DNA of 64,000 bases from positions 23,583,201-23,647,200 of the forward strand of contig OZ038422.1 of NCBI GenBank assembly GCA_964036155.1, read 5' to 3'. Both the position numbers and the translations under genes were made by a program. Numbering within the stretch: position 1 is the first letter of the stretch; each line of letters starts with the position of its first letter. The notes beneath the pieces were generated by a model. That model was not told the DNA's origin and searched no databases. It was given only the letters and a program-made list of their open reading frames with translations. The DNA comes from Diploscapter coronatus. Its lineage: Eukaryota > Nematoda > Chromadorea > Rhabditida > Rhabditidae. Shown here piece by piece: positions 25,008-36,175 of this stretch.

Positions 25008-25206
25008 CTCTATACAAACTCGATTTTTATAAATAATGTCTCATATGAATTACACATTTCACAATGACAAATAAATGATGAATAATGGTACAAATATGGA
25101 AAGTATCGAATGAGATAATTTGGAGTTAATAGTTTTCAATAAATGCTGATCATTCATACATTAGAACTACCGGTTACTGTAATATTTATGGGTTTTCTTT
25201 GAGGAG

Positions 25207-27408
25207 CTACTTGATTCTTCTGTACTTTCTGCTTTTCCTTGTCTTGATTTTCGAGGCGCTAAATTTATCCATATTTATGATCATTTTTGATAAACTCGCC
25301 TTTAATGCCCTTCTGATTAAAAAGTATAGAGTGATCGTTTGAAATGTTGTTCCATAATCAGCCATACGGTATAATATCTTCTGAAACACGTGCCCATTTT
25401 CTTCAATATATGAGGAAAAAATTTATATTAATTACTATTGAGGTTGTTATAAACACATTGTATGGAAAATCATATTTTGCTATCAATTTATCAGTCGAAT
25501 TAGCATCGAATTCATCTACACCCATAAGTGACATAAAGTCCATAAAATAGTAGATGTTATTTGTGAAAATTTCACATATGATCTAAATATTTGTATATAT
25601 AATTTTATCTTGTATGCATAATATTTTACAAACATAAATATTATTATAAATCATCATACATGTGCTATTAGACGTCTATTTAGACCAGTCTCATCTTTTT
25701 TCTTTAGTGTAGTCATTTGACTGTAATGCTTCCGAACTTTAACTAATATGAATATTGCACTTGTCAGAATAATAATAATATTCATTCCATCTACAAAATA
25801 CTTCAAATAATAAAAAATTTCATCCTGCAATATTGCACAATTAATTACGTAGCAAAATACAGAATGAACTTACTATTAAGTATAACATTTGAATGGAAAT
25901 CTTGAATCCCTGACTATCTTCTGAATATTCGAGGTATATAAAATAATAGCTAATTGCAGTGGATATTAAAAAAAAGCATGCCAAAGCGATATATGCAATA
26001 AAGACTATTTTAAATAGTTGTTTTATTAGATTTAATATTTTGCCATTTGATGAGCTAAAGCATTCTAAGTAATTGTTTAATTGCAAATTCGGTATGTCTA
26101 TCGAAGAAACTCTTCATTATAAACGAAAGAGGTATTGCTAGCGAGAGACCCCCATCTCGTCTCTTTTTGTTTCGCCATCTTCACTCTTTTTCCCCACGTT
26201 GACAATAAAAATAGAGTACGCATATGGCTAAATAAAAGAAAAAAAGGGCGGGGAGAGGGATTGCTCGATAGCAGTACCTCTCTCGTTTATAATCGAGACT
26301 ATTAACGCTTACTCGGCCAAAGCAAACGATCGATAAAGAGCCAGAGCACATGAAATAAGTTGACCAATGCTTGCAAATATTTCTGCTTCATTCTTGATAA
26401 ACAATCCGGGTAACTAAATATCATTAATAATACCAAAATAAAAATATTTTAATCGACTTTAAACTACTTACGTAATTATATTCTGATATAATACTACAAC
26501 ATGTAAGCTTCAATATTATGTAATACGCAGCCAAATGCTTAAATTAAGCGATACCGTAAATTCTCTAATTGAAGTCCCTCTCGAATTTTCAGAACTAGTC
26601 ATTACTCTACTCAAATCATCTTGGGAAATTTTATAATTTTATTTAGAGTATTTGAAGCATATTTACCTCTGATTTCAAGTCTCTACGATGTATAGATGAA
26701 GAGTTATAATGGTTTGAAAATGTTCCATTTTTGGGGGGTTAAACAATAGAAGCCCAGGGATTTCTGTTAGAGGATTTATGGTATTTAGTTTTCTTATGAA
26801 AACATCGATATATTTATATAATATAATCAAAATAGGTATCGCTTGTTCCGATCAAAGAATGGACGAGAGTGCGAATAGGCAGTTTTCTGTCTTTCTCTCT
26901 CATTTCAACAATATTTCTTTTTTACTGGCCTGAAATAAATGACCGTGCGGCGCATTGTATCCATTCTTATTTCGGGCCTCACGATATCATCTCAATATGG
27001 TTAGCTAGTAAATCAATTTACCATTATACAGAGTTGAACTATTCCAACTATCTTGAAGGTTACTTCTATCGATAAGAGTCTTTCAAATGTCGTGAACTTT
27101 CCATTAACTTTATTAAGGGCTCTTTTCATACGTATCATCAGTATCAGTGGTATTATAGATAAGCAAAGAAGTATATTCTGTGAATCAAATGGGGAGAAAT
27201 AATACGACGTGCCTAAATAATCCTATTTTAATTAAATAACTGAAATTATAAGATTTGAACTTTATATAAATTTAATGTCATCATATTCAATATTAATACC
27301 TATTATCGGTACTTATTTAGTAAAATATAAACTATATTTACATACCAGCTTCAGAATCAATTAATGTATAATAAAATGCCTGTACGTGCCACGTGCTATT
27401 TCCAAGTT
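25207..27408 (-). CDS. Divergent seven-transmembrane receptor A (putative chemoreceptor)
   Basis: Exons in transcript order: 27408-27346 (5' end unresolved), 27212-27022, 26537-26472, 26413-26313, 26054-25874, 25824-25660, 25582-25436, 25380-25207 (TAG stop). All internal junctions are in phase, giving about 360 aa. Hydrophobic segments in order: NILLCLSIIPLILMI; FKIVGIVQLCIMHLAAYYII; FASIGQLISCALAL followed by YR; FIAYIALACFFLISTAISYY; NIIIILTSAIFILV; IICEIFTNNIYYFMDFM; and the TM7-like TTFQTITLYFLIRR, then a basic tail (KIKTRKSRKYRRIK). It parallels receptor B (32530-34490) in exon plan, TM1 motif (PLI..M.K..LN) and basic C-terminus, so the two are paralogues. I cannot place it in a named nematode serpentine class. 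A MITE lies in the TM3-TM4 intron. The start codon was not found; no in-frame ATG precedes the first listed exon. Confidence 0.65.
26116..26292. mobile_element. MITE inside an intron of receptor A
   Basis: About 177 bp with terminal inverted repeats of about 30 bp (ATTATAAACGAAAGAGGTAT at the left; the right end is its near reverse complement, CTCTCTCGTTTATAAT). It occupies most of the 258-bp intron 26055-26312. Confidence 0.75.
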
Positions 27409-27817
27409 CTATTATTTTAAATAAGCTTAATTTTCGGCATTATTAATATAAGTATCTTACTTTGACAAAGTAATATTTGATCATAGTGACTAGCCCGATC
27501 CACTATGCATTTATACATATCAAATGAAATTCGAAGGCTGCTCACTTGCCTTCGGCTGGGGCACGTAGGCGTCGCTCCGGCGCCTGCGGTTAGAATATTA
27601 TCATTTTTATCACTAATAATAAAGTGATAAAATTGAGTTGAAAATGACCCGCAATTCTTATTTTCATAATTCAGACTAAAATAATTTTAAAAAATGAACT
27701 CTTATCAGTCATTATTAGTGATAAGATCACTGCACATTCGTAATCATCATAAAATTCTGAGTGGAATGAATCTCATTTTGGCTCAAAACAATGAAATTTG
27801 CAAAATCGATATTTTTG

Positions 27818-27865
27818 TGCAGGCGAGAAATTTGGGTGTGTGGGTGGGGTTTAAGAAGATCTTAG
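27818..27865. repeat. Dispersed repeat, copy 1 of pair with 35249-35293
   Basis: GCAGG[C/T]GA.AA..TTGGGTGTGTGGG followed by GTTTAAGAAGA[T/C]CTTA is shared with 35249-35293 in the same orientation, with a few mismatches. Confidence 0.6.
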
Positions 27866-28423
27866 TTGTAGTTCTCTACTAGTAACTCGCACTGCACGGA
27901 ATATTACGAATTCTTTATTGACTAGCACTCGTTCAATACAGTAATACTAAATGCAAGGGTAGAGGACAGTAAGGCGTGGGTAAAACTGAATGAATAAATT
28001 AACGATGAAAGGGGCGTATTTATAGGGGCGAGTTGCGCCTATGAAGTGACTCCGCCCTTTAAGGTTCGGGCAGACTTTTGAGACGCACTACATAATTGTC
28101 CATCTTCTGATGCATAGTTTTTGGGATGTCAATCATTTGCTGGCTATGGTAGACCGTCCCAATGTCTCAAAGTAGGGAAGTAAAAATACCCTCCAAATTA
28201 GCAGAAAATCGCTTCCCCTGAACAAAAAATATATCACAATATTGAAATAAACACTGCAGGACAATAAAGGGATTTGAGCTACACTAATATCAGAAATAAA
28301 AAAGTGGGAAAACATGCAACCCTTTTTGGGATAAAAATGCCCAAAGAGGGTGCGATCAGGGGGTCGAATTTTTAAAAATCAGTCGGAAAAATTCAAACGA
28401 TACACAACCAATCGATAGCCCTT

Positions 28424-28453
28424 GAAAAACTGAGCAACTTTTGTGAAGACACC
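28424..28453. repeat. 30-bp exact repeat, copy 1 (copy 2 at 63927-63956)
   Basis: GAAAAACTGAGCAACTTTTG plus the next 10 bases are identical to 63927-63956. Upstream similarity (ATCGATAG... against ATTCGATAG...) shows that both belong to a longer, older dispersed repeat. Confidence 0.7.
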
Positions 28454-29469
28454 ACATGGTTATCTATTATGGTATGAGAATGGTATCTAAAAACCAAAAT
28501 TGAATGTCAATTTTCGAGAAAATGGTACTTCGAAGCCACTTGTTGTATTTGGTAGAAATGGACTCGAATATTACTCTCCAGTCAATTTCGAGTCGATTGA
28601 TACCCATTTTTATAGCATACCATTCAAGCATCATTTGGGTGGTATACCATGGACTCATATGATGCCACCGCAAATTGATAGCACGGTACACTCAGAAGCA
28701 AAAATGAAATCTTATCCTTCAACTGTTATATCCCGAAAGGATTTTTCGAAAAGTTATGAATTTTTGAACATTTTGTCATTTTTGTGGGGACGACCAATTC
28801 AAACCACTGTACCACGCGTACCACAATAGGTAGCCCATAAGTGCTTCCACAAAAATTGCAGTTCAATGAGGTCTTTCGAATGATATCCAATTTTACCTAT
28901 TTTGGTGTAATTTTGATTTGTCTACGTAATTAGCAAATTCTTGAACTCTTCATGCCTGCTTGATTCTAAAAATTGGTTCCATTTTCTGCTAAAATTTGCA
29001 GGTGATCTGTTTGCAATTTCTTCTAAACGAAGAAATGTTCCGTTTATTCTAATCTCGCTGCATTTAAGTTATGCACACAAGTCGAGATAACAACTTGAAC
29101 GTAGTTAATTTTGTGAAATCTGTATCTATTTTCAATTTCATTTATAATGTCAGTTGTGATAGAACTTGCCGTGAATTACAGGTGAAAATTTCTAATAATA
29201 GTGATACTGGTTATTTTAGAACATGCAAATTTACTAAATTTGTTGAGGTTTAAGATTTTATTATTGATCAAACGTATACACATGAATAGGTATATGTCAT
29301 ATAAAAATAAAGGTAAATTAATTTGTAATCACACATATCTGTCAATTAAGAGAGTTAGCGAATGAGGTAATTTACAGTCGTATTATCAAGTTGTTATAAG
29401 ATCGATCAAGTAACCGGAATTCTGATTTTCCCTAAAATTTGATAATTTAAAAACTTTTTACAAGGAGTC

Positions 29470-29772
29470 GGCGGCAGATACTGGAGGCTCGACTTTGTAA
29501 AACGACCTACGCAGCGTGAAACTGGAGAGGATGGTTGGATAGCAGCAGCGTGTTTTCCAATCTGCGCTCCATACCACTTGACCATGGATATTCGCTAAGC
29601 ATTATTCTTGTCGCGCGGTTATATAATGCGCGTTTGCAGTTAATTACATTAACAGAATGCAAATCTTCAAAATTCCGGAGACGGGCAAAAACAGAAAGCA
29701 GATTTGGGGAAGTCTCGCGACCTCAGTTTCACACTGCATAGGCCGTCTTACAAAGTCGAACCTCCGGTATGC
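29470..29772. mobile_element. MITE with about 50-bp inverted repeats
   Basis: The left arm near 29470-29520 (GGAGGCTCGACTTTGTAAAA) pairs with the right arm near 29727-29770 (CTTACAAAGTCGAACCTCCG) with several mismatches. The interior is non-coding and GC-richer than its surroundings. The open stretches at 29535-29878 come from this element. Confidence 0.65.
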
Positions 29773-29992
29773 GCTAGTTCCTCATCAGAGAATCCATGAA
29801 TCACTCTTATCATTCCCATTTTCTTGTGCAACGATCAGGGAAGTTGTTAAATTTGATGCAGTTCCTTTATTTGGATAATAGAGAAAGAAAGGTAAAAGTG
29901 ATTTGAAAGAGCATAAAAAAATTTCCGATGACCATAGCATGACCATGTGAATATTTGGTTCCCAGTAGATAGATAGTTCATTCATTACTTAC

Positions 29993-30883
29993 CATATGAC
30001 TTCGTCGATTTTCTTCTGATTATCTCGGAAGAACTTCTCGTTTTCCGCAATATTGCTGTCACTTGGTTTATGAACAGAAACGAACACTACCAAATCGCGT
30101 CTATAATCACGGATAAGCCTGCAGTGGGTTTCAGGACAGATTGCCAAATAACGATCCGTATCACCGTTACGAGACACAATAATATATCGTTTTAAATTGC
30201 AATTTTAAACTTGCTCACTTTAGGAATATTATTCAGATGAATTATAGCCCGTCGGACTTTCACTCTTTGCTAGAGTTCTCAGAATTCAATCGGGCAATTC
30301 TTTATTTTAAAAAATCTATCACAGTCTTAGACGAAGGAAATGATCGCAAAATTGTCTCTGTTATTACTGCATTTTCGTGACGCGGTGGCTTCTACTCTGA
30401 AAATGGCAAAATTTGCTGTCTTGACTGCATCGCACTTCACTCTCAACATCCCTGATCAAGGGGGTAAAGAAACAAACATACTAACCAGGGAAATGAAGCT
30501 GATAATGGCTTGATCGAGGAGCAAATATGCCAGAAATCTGTCCAAATTACGGAAGGCATCGGCTTTGGTCGTAAATATCCGATTGACCTCTTAATTAAAT
30601 TCAAATTTGACCACGAATTCATCTTCGTCTATATCATAACTACCATCTCAAAATCGAACTATTAACATAAATATTTACTATTTTAGTTTTTCATTAAAAT
30701 AAAGGTAAAAATAGACTTACCAATTTCAAGTTTGAAAAATTCTTCGTCACTGATGGCAAGTTCCTTCGTCGCCAAATTCCTAATAGGAACGTTGGAATCG
30801 ACGAGATGGAATTTGAGAATGGGTCTAGGTTCCATATTCAGAATAGTGGAGACAATCAGACGCGTATCATCGGCTCCATCTAC
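29993..30883 (-). CDS. Internal exons of an unassigned gene
   Basis: Three exon-like blocks on the minus strand. 30883-30721: acceptor TTTAG, starts VDGADDTRLIVSTILN and ends FFKLEI, donor GTAAGT. 30589-30486: EVNRIFTTKADAFRNL and AYLLLDQAIISFISL, donor GTTAGT, in phase with the first. About 30177-29993: LAICPETHCRLIRDY and NEKFFRDNQKKIDEVIW, donor GTAAGT. I could not find an in-phase acceptor joining the third block to the second, so an exon is missing or the third block is decayed. Neither start nor stop is located. The composition looks coding, but I recognise no family. It may be a pseudogene. Confidence 0.4.
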
Positions 30884-31260
30884 CTAAATCAATGTTTTTA
30901 GTAATTTTGAAAATATCTGTGTAAAATACAGTAAACATCAAATCAAAAAGCATAGAAAACAAGAAAAAAACTGGTGAATTTTAAAATGCGGCAAGATTTT
31001 TGAATTTTCATAATATATTTTTAGAATAACAGTATTTCAGATATGGAAATGCATTTGAGACAGTCTAGGTTTTTTACCTTCTTATATGAAATATCTATTG
31101 AATAATAATTATAGTTTGAAATTAGATAAATTGACGAATTTAAGCCATTAATAATGTTCGATTTAGACGAACAGTCGAGTCGAGATACGATATCTGAAAT
31201 TTAAAAGAATAATATGTCGAGAAGTATTAATGAAAAGCGATTTTTTTCAAACGATTTGAA

Positions 31261-31780
31261 AAAGAATAGCACAGATTGGCAGTTTTCGAAAGAAAGAGAT
31301 AACACAAATGGCAAGAGTGCATTTTTTATCTGGCAAAGAAAAATTGAACCGCGAAATAGTGCGTGAAAAGATGCAGAATTGCTCGGAAGATGGTTAGGTG
31401 TAACTTATCTTTCGATCTGATTTTAAAATAATCAATATCAGGCGATATGTCTTAGAAATTTATTTTGCCAATGAAGAGAATAGAATCAACATTTTCTGTT
31501 TAATTCAATAGAAAGAGAGGAAGCACGGACTAATAATTTTATATAAAACAAAATTGCATTAAAAATGAGAAGTAAATCTTGATATTTATCAAGACAAGAA
31601 TTATAAAAAAAGACAAAGCTCGTCTAATCAGATTCGAGAATAGGTGATGGAAAATGGTTGTTTTGCACGATTTGCATACGAGATAATGGCAAAGATGGAC
31701 GATATTCGAAAGAAAGAGATAAACAAATGTCAAATGTTTTGATTCATCATCGAAATAGCAAGGGAAAAGATGCAGAGTGA
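31261..31780. repeat. Diverged direct duplication, unit about 410 bp
   Basis: TTCGAAAGAAAGAGATAA occurs at about 31284 and 31704, and CGAAATAG followed by GAAAAGATGCAGA occurs at about 31352 and 31751, in the same order, implying an old tandem duplication. Confidence 0.5.
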
Positions 31781-32275
31781 ATACAAAAACAACGTGCTTT
31801 CGGTGCAGCTGCCAGTTTTGCGATAAGGTTTGCAAGTCGGCGAAAGGGATTGAGAAAGGAGAAAGAAAAAGAAAAGTGCCAATGTTTCCTAAACAAAATC
31901 GTAGAAATTCGAATTCAACAGATAGATGAATAATCTTGGAAATTCAGAAGCAAAATTAGAGAGTGCAAGCTCTAAGCACAAAAGCACGCTTAAGAGTGAA
32001 TGTGTCAGTAAGTACCAAAGTCGGTATAAGCAGAGGTCCTCAAATCGAGCTGATTTTCACATATGTTGTTGTTTTTCACGCTGATTCTCATGGCGATAAC
32101 GGTTTTTTTTAAATCGATTATTGCAGCTTAAAATTTTGACCGACTTCATTTCGGAAAAAATTCATAACTTTCTTATTTATGAACCAATTCAAATGGGATT
32201 TTTTGCATCAGATAGTCCATGAAAAACTCTACAAATGATGTAACTACGACCACCTGCTACGATCAATAATTTTCA

Positions 32276-32300
32276 AAATTAGCCAAATCGGCGAACCCCT
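32276..32300. repeat. Dispersed repeat, related copy at 35802-35829
   Basis: AAATTAGCCAAATCG[G/A]CG followed by [A/G]ACCCC is shared with 35802-35829. The sequence ATTCATAACTTTCTTA just upstream also recurs there in inverted form. Confidence 0.5.
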
Positions 32301-32529
32301 GTTCCGCATCACTTTGAATAATACTAAAATTCACTCTTAAGCACTGTCGTTGAATTGTTTACACCACACTAGTGAAAATGAATAAAAAATGTTCGTTTAA
32401 ACAATAAATCCTATGATATTCTGTAAAGATTAATTTATTTCAACTAATAAGTTTCTGATTAAACATCACAATAGGTCTTCAAAATTTATACAAAACCACT
32501 AAAATGAGTATCGCACAAATAAATTGAAA

Positions 32530-34490
32530 TCAAACGGCAACATATGAAATATTGAGTACTCGTGTATTGCTTTTCTTGAATATAGTTCGTTTTCTCTTGA
32601 GAGGAGCCTTCATCATCGAGAATATGTGCTTTCTCCTCTCGTGGCTTCCTATCCAAAGAGAAAATATCGTCGTTAATGCGACTAAGGACGCTTCTTCACT
32701 CTAAATTAATTGAAGTAAATTTTAATATGATTTCATATTGTAAGCTTCATTTATATTGTTATAATACATTTATACCTGAGAATCATTGAAATATTTGGCG
32801 CATATTAATGCCCAACCAAATATAAATGTGGCTCTATCAGCATGAACGCCATCGTTTTTATTTTCTTCTATTATATCAGATATAAAGTAATAGTCAACTA
32901 TGGCTGATTCTATTTTAATGGTAAGGAATATCTGTGATTAAAATGTTAATATTTCAAATATTCAGAAACTGTAGAGAATTTAGTTTAAAAACCGATATTA
33001 TTCTAAATTTTCAATGATATTAAAATATGAATTTCTTCATTCTATGTCATGCATTAGATTAGAATTAAAATTATTTAATGTATACCAGATAAATTATCGA
33101 ATGCGGGAGAATCTGATAGATGATCTGATTGACGGAAGCCATGTTGTCCGATGCAATTGATTTTAATTTTTTTAGCTGCATTGTTAAAAGGATATATGCA
33201 ATTGTCGCTATAATGAAAGACACTTTTACTATAATGATGAAACTCTAAATTTATGATAATAAAATATAATAAAGGATTCATCTTACTATTTGAAATATGT
33301 TACTAATAATTAATCCATCAATGAAATCAAGTTTTTCCTTTGGAGTTTTCAAAGAAGAAAATGTTTTATCCTCTAATGACCAGGTATAGCGCATTTTATA
33401 GTATATGAATAATATTATGCATATAAATAAATATACGGAATATATCGCAATTTTCAATGGCCGTCTAAATTATTATATCTAATTATTACTACTATCATAA
33501 CCATTTATGATTAAAACATGCACAGAATATCGATTCTTGCGGTGTTAAATGGAAATATTTTAGGTGATAAGCTAATCAGAATCAGACCCATCACAGAGAA
33601 AAGTTCACGCATTCCTCCCGCATTCGTCCGGAGTAGGACCCGCAGCGGAGCCGACTCGGGACGAATGCGGGAGGAACGCGTGAACTTTTCTCTGTGATTA
33701 AAGAATAAATACTTACTTTGTGAATATTTTAACTAGTATGGGAATCTTTTTAATATGTCCAAGTCTTTGAAGAGCCAATATAACGATAAAGTAAGTAAGG
33801 GCCTCCCCAAGTCTGGGAAGAATTTGAGCAAACAGTAAATAGACGTTGACACGCTGTGCCCAACTGCAAAAGCCTTAACACATCAATTTCAGCTATAATA
33901 ATTTTAAAATATCTCGGCTCCTAGAAAAAGACACCGGCTTTTTTCTTTTCTTCTCTTGCCTCCCCATACTATTTCTTAAAAAGGATGGTTCTTTTTCTAT
34001 GAGTCAAATATCTCGAATTAATAGCTATGAAATTAAACAAATAAAACGGTATTTTGTTATGAAATTTAAATTCGACTTTTACCTCCTTCCCAACGGTTAT
34101 AATCAAGTTTGTAATTAACTTGGTTCTCTATACATATTTTATCAACTGCAAAGCTTAATGTTCGAACAAAAAATATTGTAATAGAGAGAAAAATCAAATG
34201 CTTCATGACTGGAAAATAGGCCTTCTAAAAATCACATTATTAGTTAATTAGTCATTGCTACTTATTGAGAGTTAGAAAGTTGTTTAATATTATCGTTAAA
34301 GTATTGGCATAATGATGATTTTTTTCATTTATTAAAATATTCAAATTACTTTTGAGTCGTTCAATCTGGTCTTCCACATAGAAATTATTAGAGGCATTGC
34401 GAAAAATAGGAAAATAATCAGCGTAATTATTGTAAATTCATCTCCAAATTCAGTAATGAAAATTCTATAATAAGTGTACAAATTTCGCAT
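32530..34490 (-). CDS. Divergent seven-transmembrane receptor B (putative chemoreceptor)
   Basis: Exons in transcript order: 34490-34350, 34224-34083, 33873-33717, 33464-33287, 33244-33086, 32931-32776, 32700-32530. They splice in phase to 1101 nt plus stop, 367 aa. The start ATG at 34490 gives MRNLYTYYRIF. Hydrophobic segments: about 20-40 (TIITLIIFLFFAMPLII), 55-75, 105-130 (YLLFAQILPRLGEALTYFIV, ending ALQR), 150-172, 207-226, 247-265 (IIYQILPHSIIYLIFLTI), about 288-302 and 316-330. The C-terminus is basic (APLKRKRTIFKK). A cysteine sits just before TM3 (GGFCSW), as in many 7TM receptors. It shares exon plan and TM1 motif with receptor A; I cannot assign a named serpentine class. The intron 33245-33286 is 42 nt, and a perfect-ended hairpin repeat lies in the TM3-TM4 intron. 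The gene looks intact. Confidence 0.72.
33591..33698. repeat. Foldback hairpin inside an intron of receptor B
   Basis: The 108-bp sequence begins TCACAGAGAAAAGTTCACGC and ends with its reverse complement; the arms pair over about 39 bp with one mismatch, extending through CCTCCCGCATTCGTCC. The GC-rich loop (about 30 bp) contrasts with the AT-rich intron. Probably a recently inserted foldback or MITE remnant. Confidence 0.8.
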
Positions 34491-36175
34491 CGTAGGGCGG
34501 TTTTGATAAAGTAATTCAGAAAATTTTGAGGTATCTCGATGGGCTGTGTGTAATAAGTCAGAATTTATGGCTTTTTATATGCGAGACTAAAGCTTTGTTT
34601 CACTTTTCATGGCCAAGTTTTTGTGCAAAAATATCTTTCACCTGGCACAGTATGAAAGTAAATAATTGTTTTTTCCTCATTAATTTGTCTCAAATATAAT
34701 AACATGAATTGTAATGCACAAGATATCATGGCAACGCATCGCGACATTTACATTTCAGTAAATCATGCGACTAGGTAAAATGTGTACCCAGGCAAAAAAT
34801 AATAAGTTTTTCAATAATGAGAATATTTCATATTTTGATACAGGTGCTTATGTGAGGATGTGTGTATAAAAAATCTCTATATCAACGGCAATGTACACTT
34901 GAAAGGCGGGCCAAATTGAAGAGTGAAAGTTATAAATTTCTGATCTTTATTTAAGACGCATTCTTTGAGTAGCCTGAACAAAGGCCGGACAACTGCAAAA
35001 GCGTCTCGGATCCGAACCAAACTTATATGGTGGATACCCCTTGGACCCTAATCACAAGATGGGAAGACCAGACCCCGCCTCTTAAAGTGGGCGGGGCTAG
35101 GTGGGGGTCAAAGTTGGGTGTTTTGCGATTTGATTGTAAACAGGAGATACAAAGAAAACTTTTCTACAAAAGATTTTCGAAAATCTTTTCGGGGTATAGC
35201 AGTTTAAACTTTAAAGGCAATACTTCATTTTTGCTTTCTAAAGTACTATGCAGGTGAAAATTGGGTGTGTGGGCAGAGTTTAAGAAGACCTTAACACATT
35301 ATTCCCCCTTTTAACGAAGGTAAGATAGGCCTTTTTATCGTCATAATGTTCACAAATGAAAAGTTATCTGTGACGGATTTGCTCTAAAGAAAGCGAAATA
35401 GTATGTGACGTTTTTTATTTCTCTGCAGCCACTTTTTATCCCCCTCTCTCGCTCGAAAATAGACGTACTAGCCGGAAAAGTGAGTTCAGAGGAAGAAAAA
35501 GAGACTGGCCTAAAAACGCATACGGTGTGGTTGTTATCTCCCGCCCACTGATTTTTACAATTTGCCCGCCAAAATAGGTAGTTTTTGTGAATTGCCATAG
35601 TTGAATTATTTGTAGAGCTTTTCATGGGCTATTTAATACTGAAAATCCCGTTCGATTTGGCTCAACAATAAGAAAGTTATGAATTTTTTCCCGAGGTCGG
35701 ATCCGTCAAAACTTTAAGCTACCGTAATCCTGCATACGATAATTTTTATGAAAAACAAACCACACCATGATGATCAGTGTGAAAAACTGAACAATATATG
35801 TGCAAATTAGCCAAATCGACGGACCCCCTGGAAACAACTCCTTTGCTAAGACTTGGGTTTTTTCCTAACATTCGCTCTTAAGAACAATTGAAGCGTAATT
35901 AAAATTTTATTGGAATAATTTAATTTTCACTTTACAAGTACTCATAGGTCTTTAATATAAAGCTCAGATCGTGGAGAGATCTTTGGTATTCAAGGGAAAT
36001 ATCCTCCATCTTCAAGTTCCTGTTTGATGTACTCCAACCCGGGTGCAACTGGAGATCCTTTGGGGTGTTCACACTAAAATGCCCAATTAAAAATCTAATC
36101 CTGGCCTATCTAAGGATGTCCATTTACAATTAGTCTCAAGGTTTCGAAGTCATGGGATATCCAAATTACGGTAGA
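34491..36175. other. Intergenic, repeat-derived
   Basis: No gene recognised. 34990-35300 is GC-richer, with a CCCGCC...GGGCGGG hairpin (about 35073-35095), and includes blocks repeated elsewhere in the window. Open stretches at 35027-35257 and 35350-35625 have no motif or splice context. Confidence 0.5.
35249..35293. repeat. Dispersed repeat, copy 2 of pair with 27818-27865
   Basis: Same block as at 27818-27865 (TTGGGTGTGTGGG followed by GTTTAAGAAGACCTTA), same orientation, a few substitutions. Confidence 0.6.

Larger units (their letters stand above)
27409..29469. other. Repeat-rich intergenic region
   Basis: No gene recognised. It holds a short GC-rich island (27545-27595, with a TAGGCGTCGCTCCGGCGCCT hairpin) unlike its AT-rich surroundings, a block shared with 35249-35293, and a 30-mer shared with the right end of the window. 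The plus-strand open stretch at 28500-28829 lies in this repeat and is not considered a gene. Confidence 0.5.
30884..32529. other. A-rich intergenic region
   Basis: No gene recognised. It contains a diverged direct duplication (31261-31381 against 31681-31780) and a block near 32276 also found at 35802. The upstream exons of the unassigned gene at 29993-30883 may lie here but were not identified. Confidence 0.45.

Noticed and set aside
28467..28829. Opposed open frames of 109 (plus) and 74 (minus) codons
   Set aside because: They sit in a dispersed repeat that recurs at the right end of the window; no domain and no splice support.
32931..33281. Alternative reading of the receptor B middle exons as MNPLLYFIIINLEF...
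   Set aside because: That frame gives a soluble low-complexity peptide and ignores the 42-nt intron at 33245-33286; the chosen frame yields TM5 and TM6 and joins in phase on both sides.
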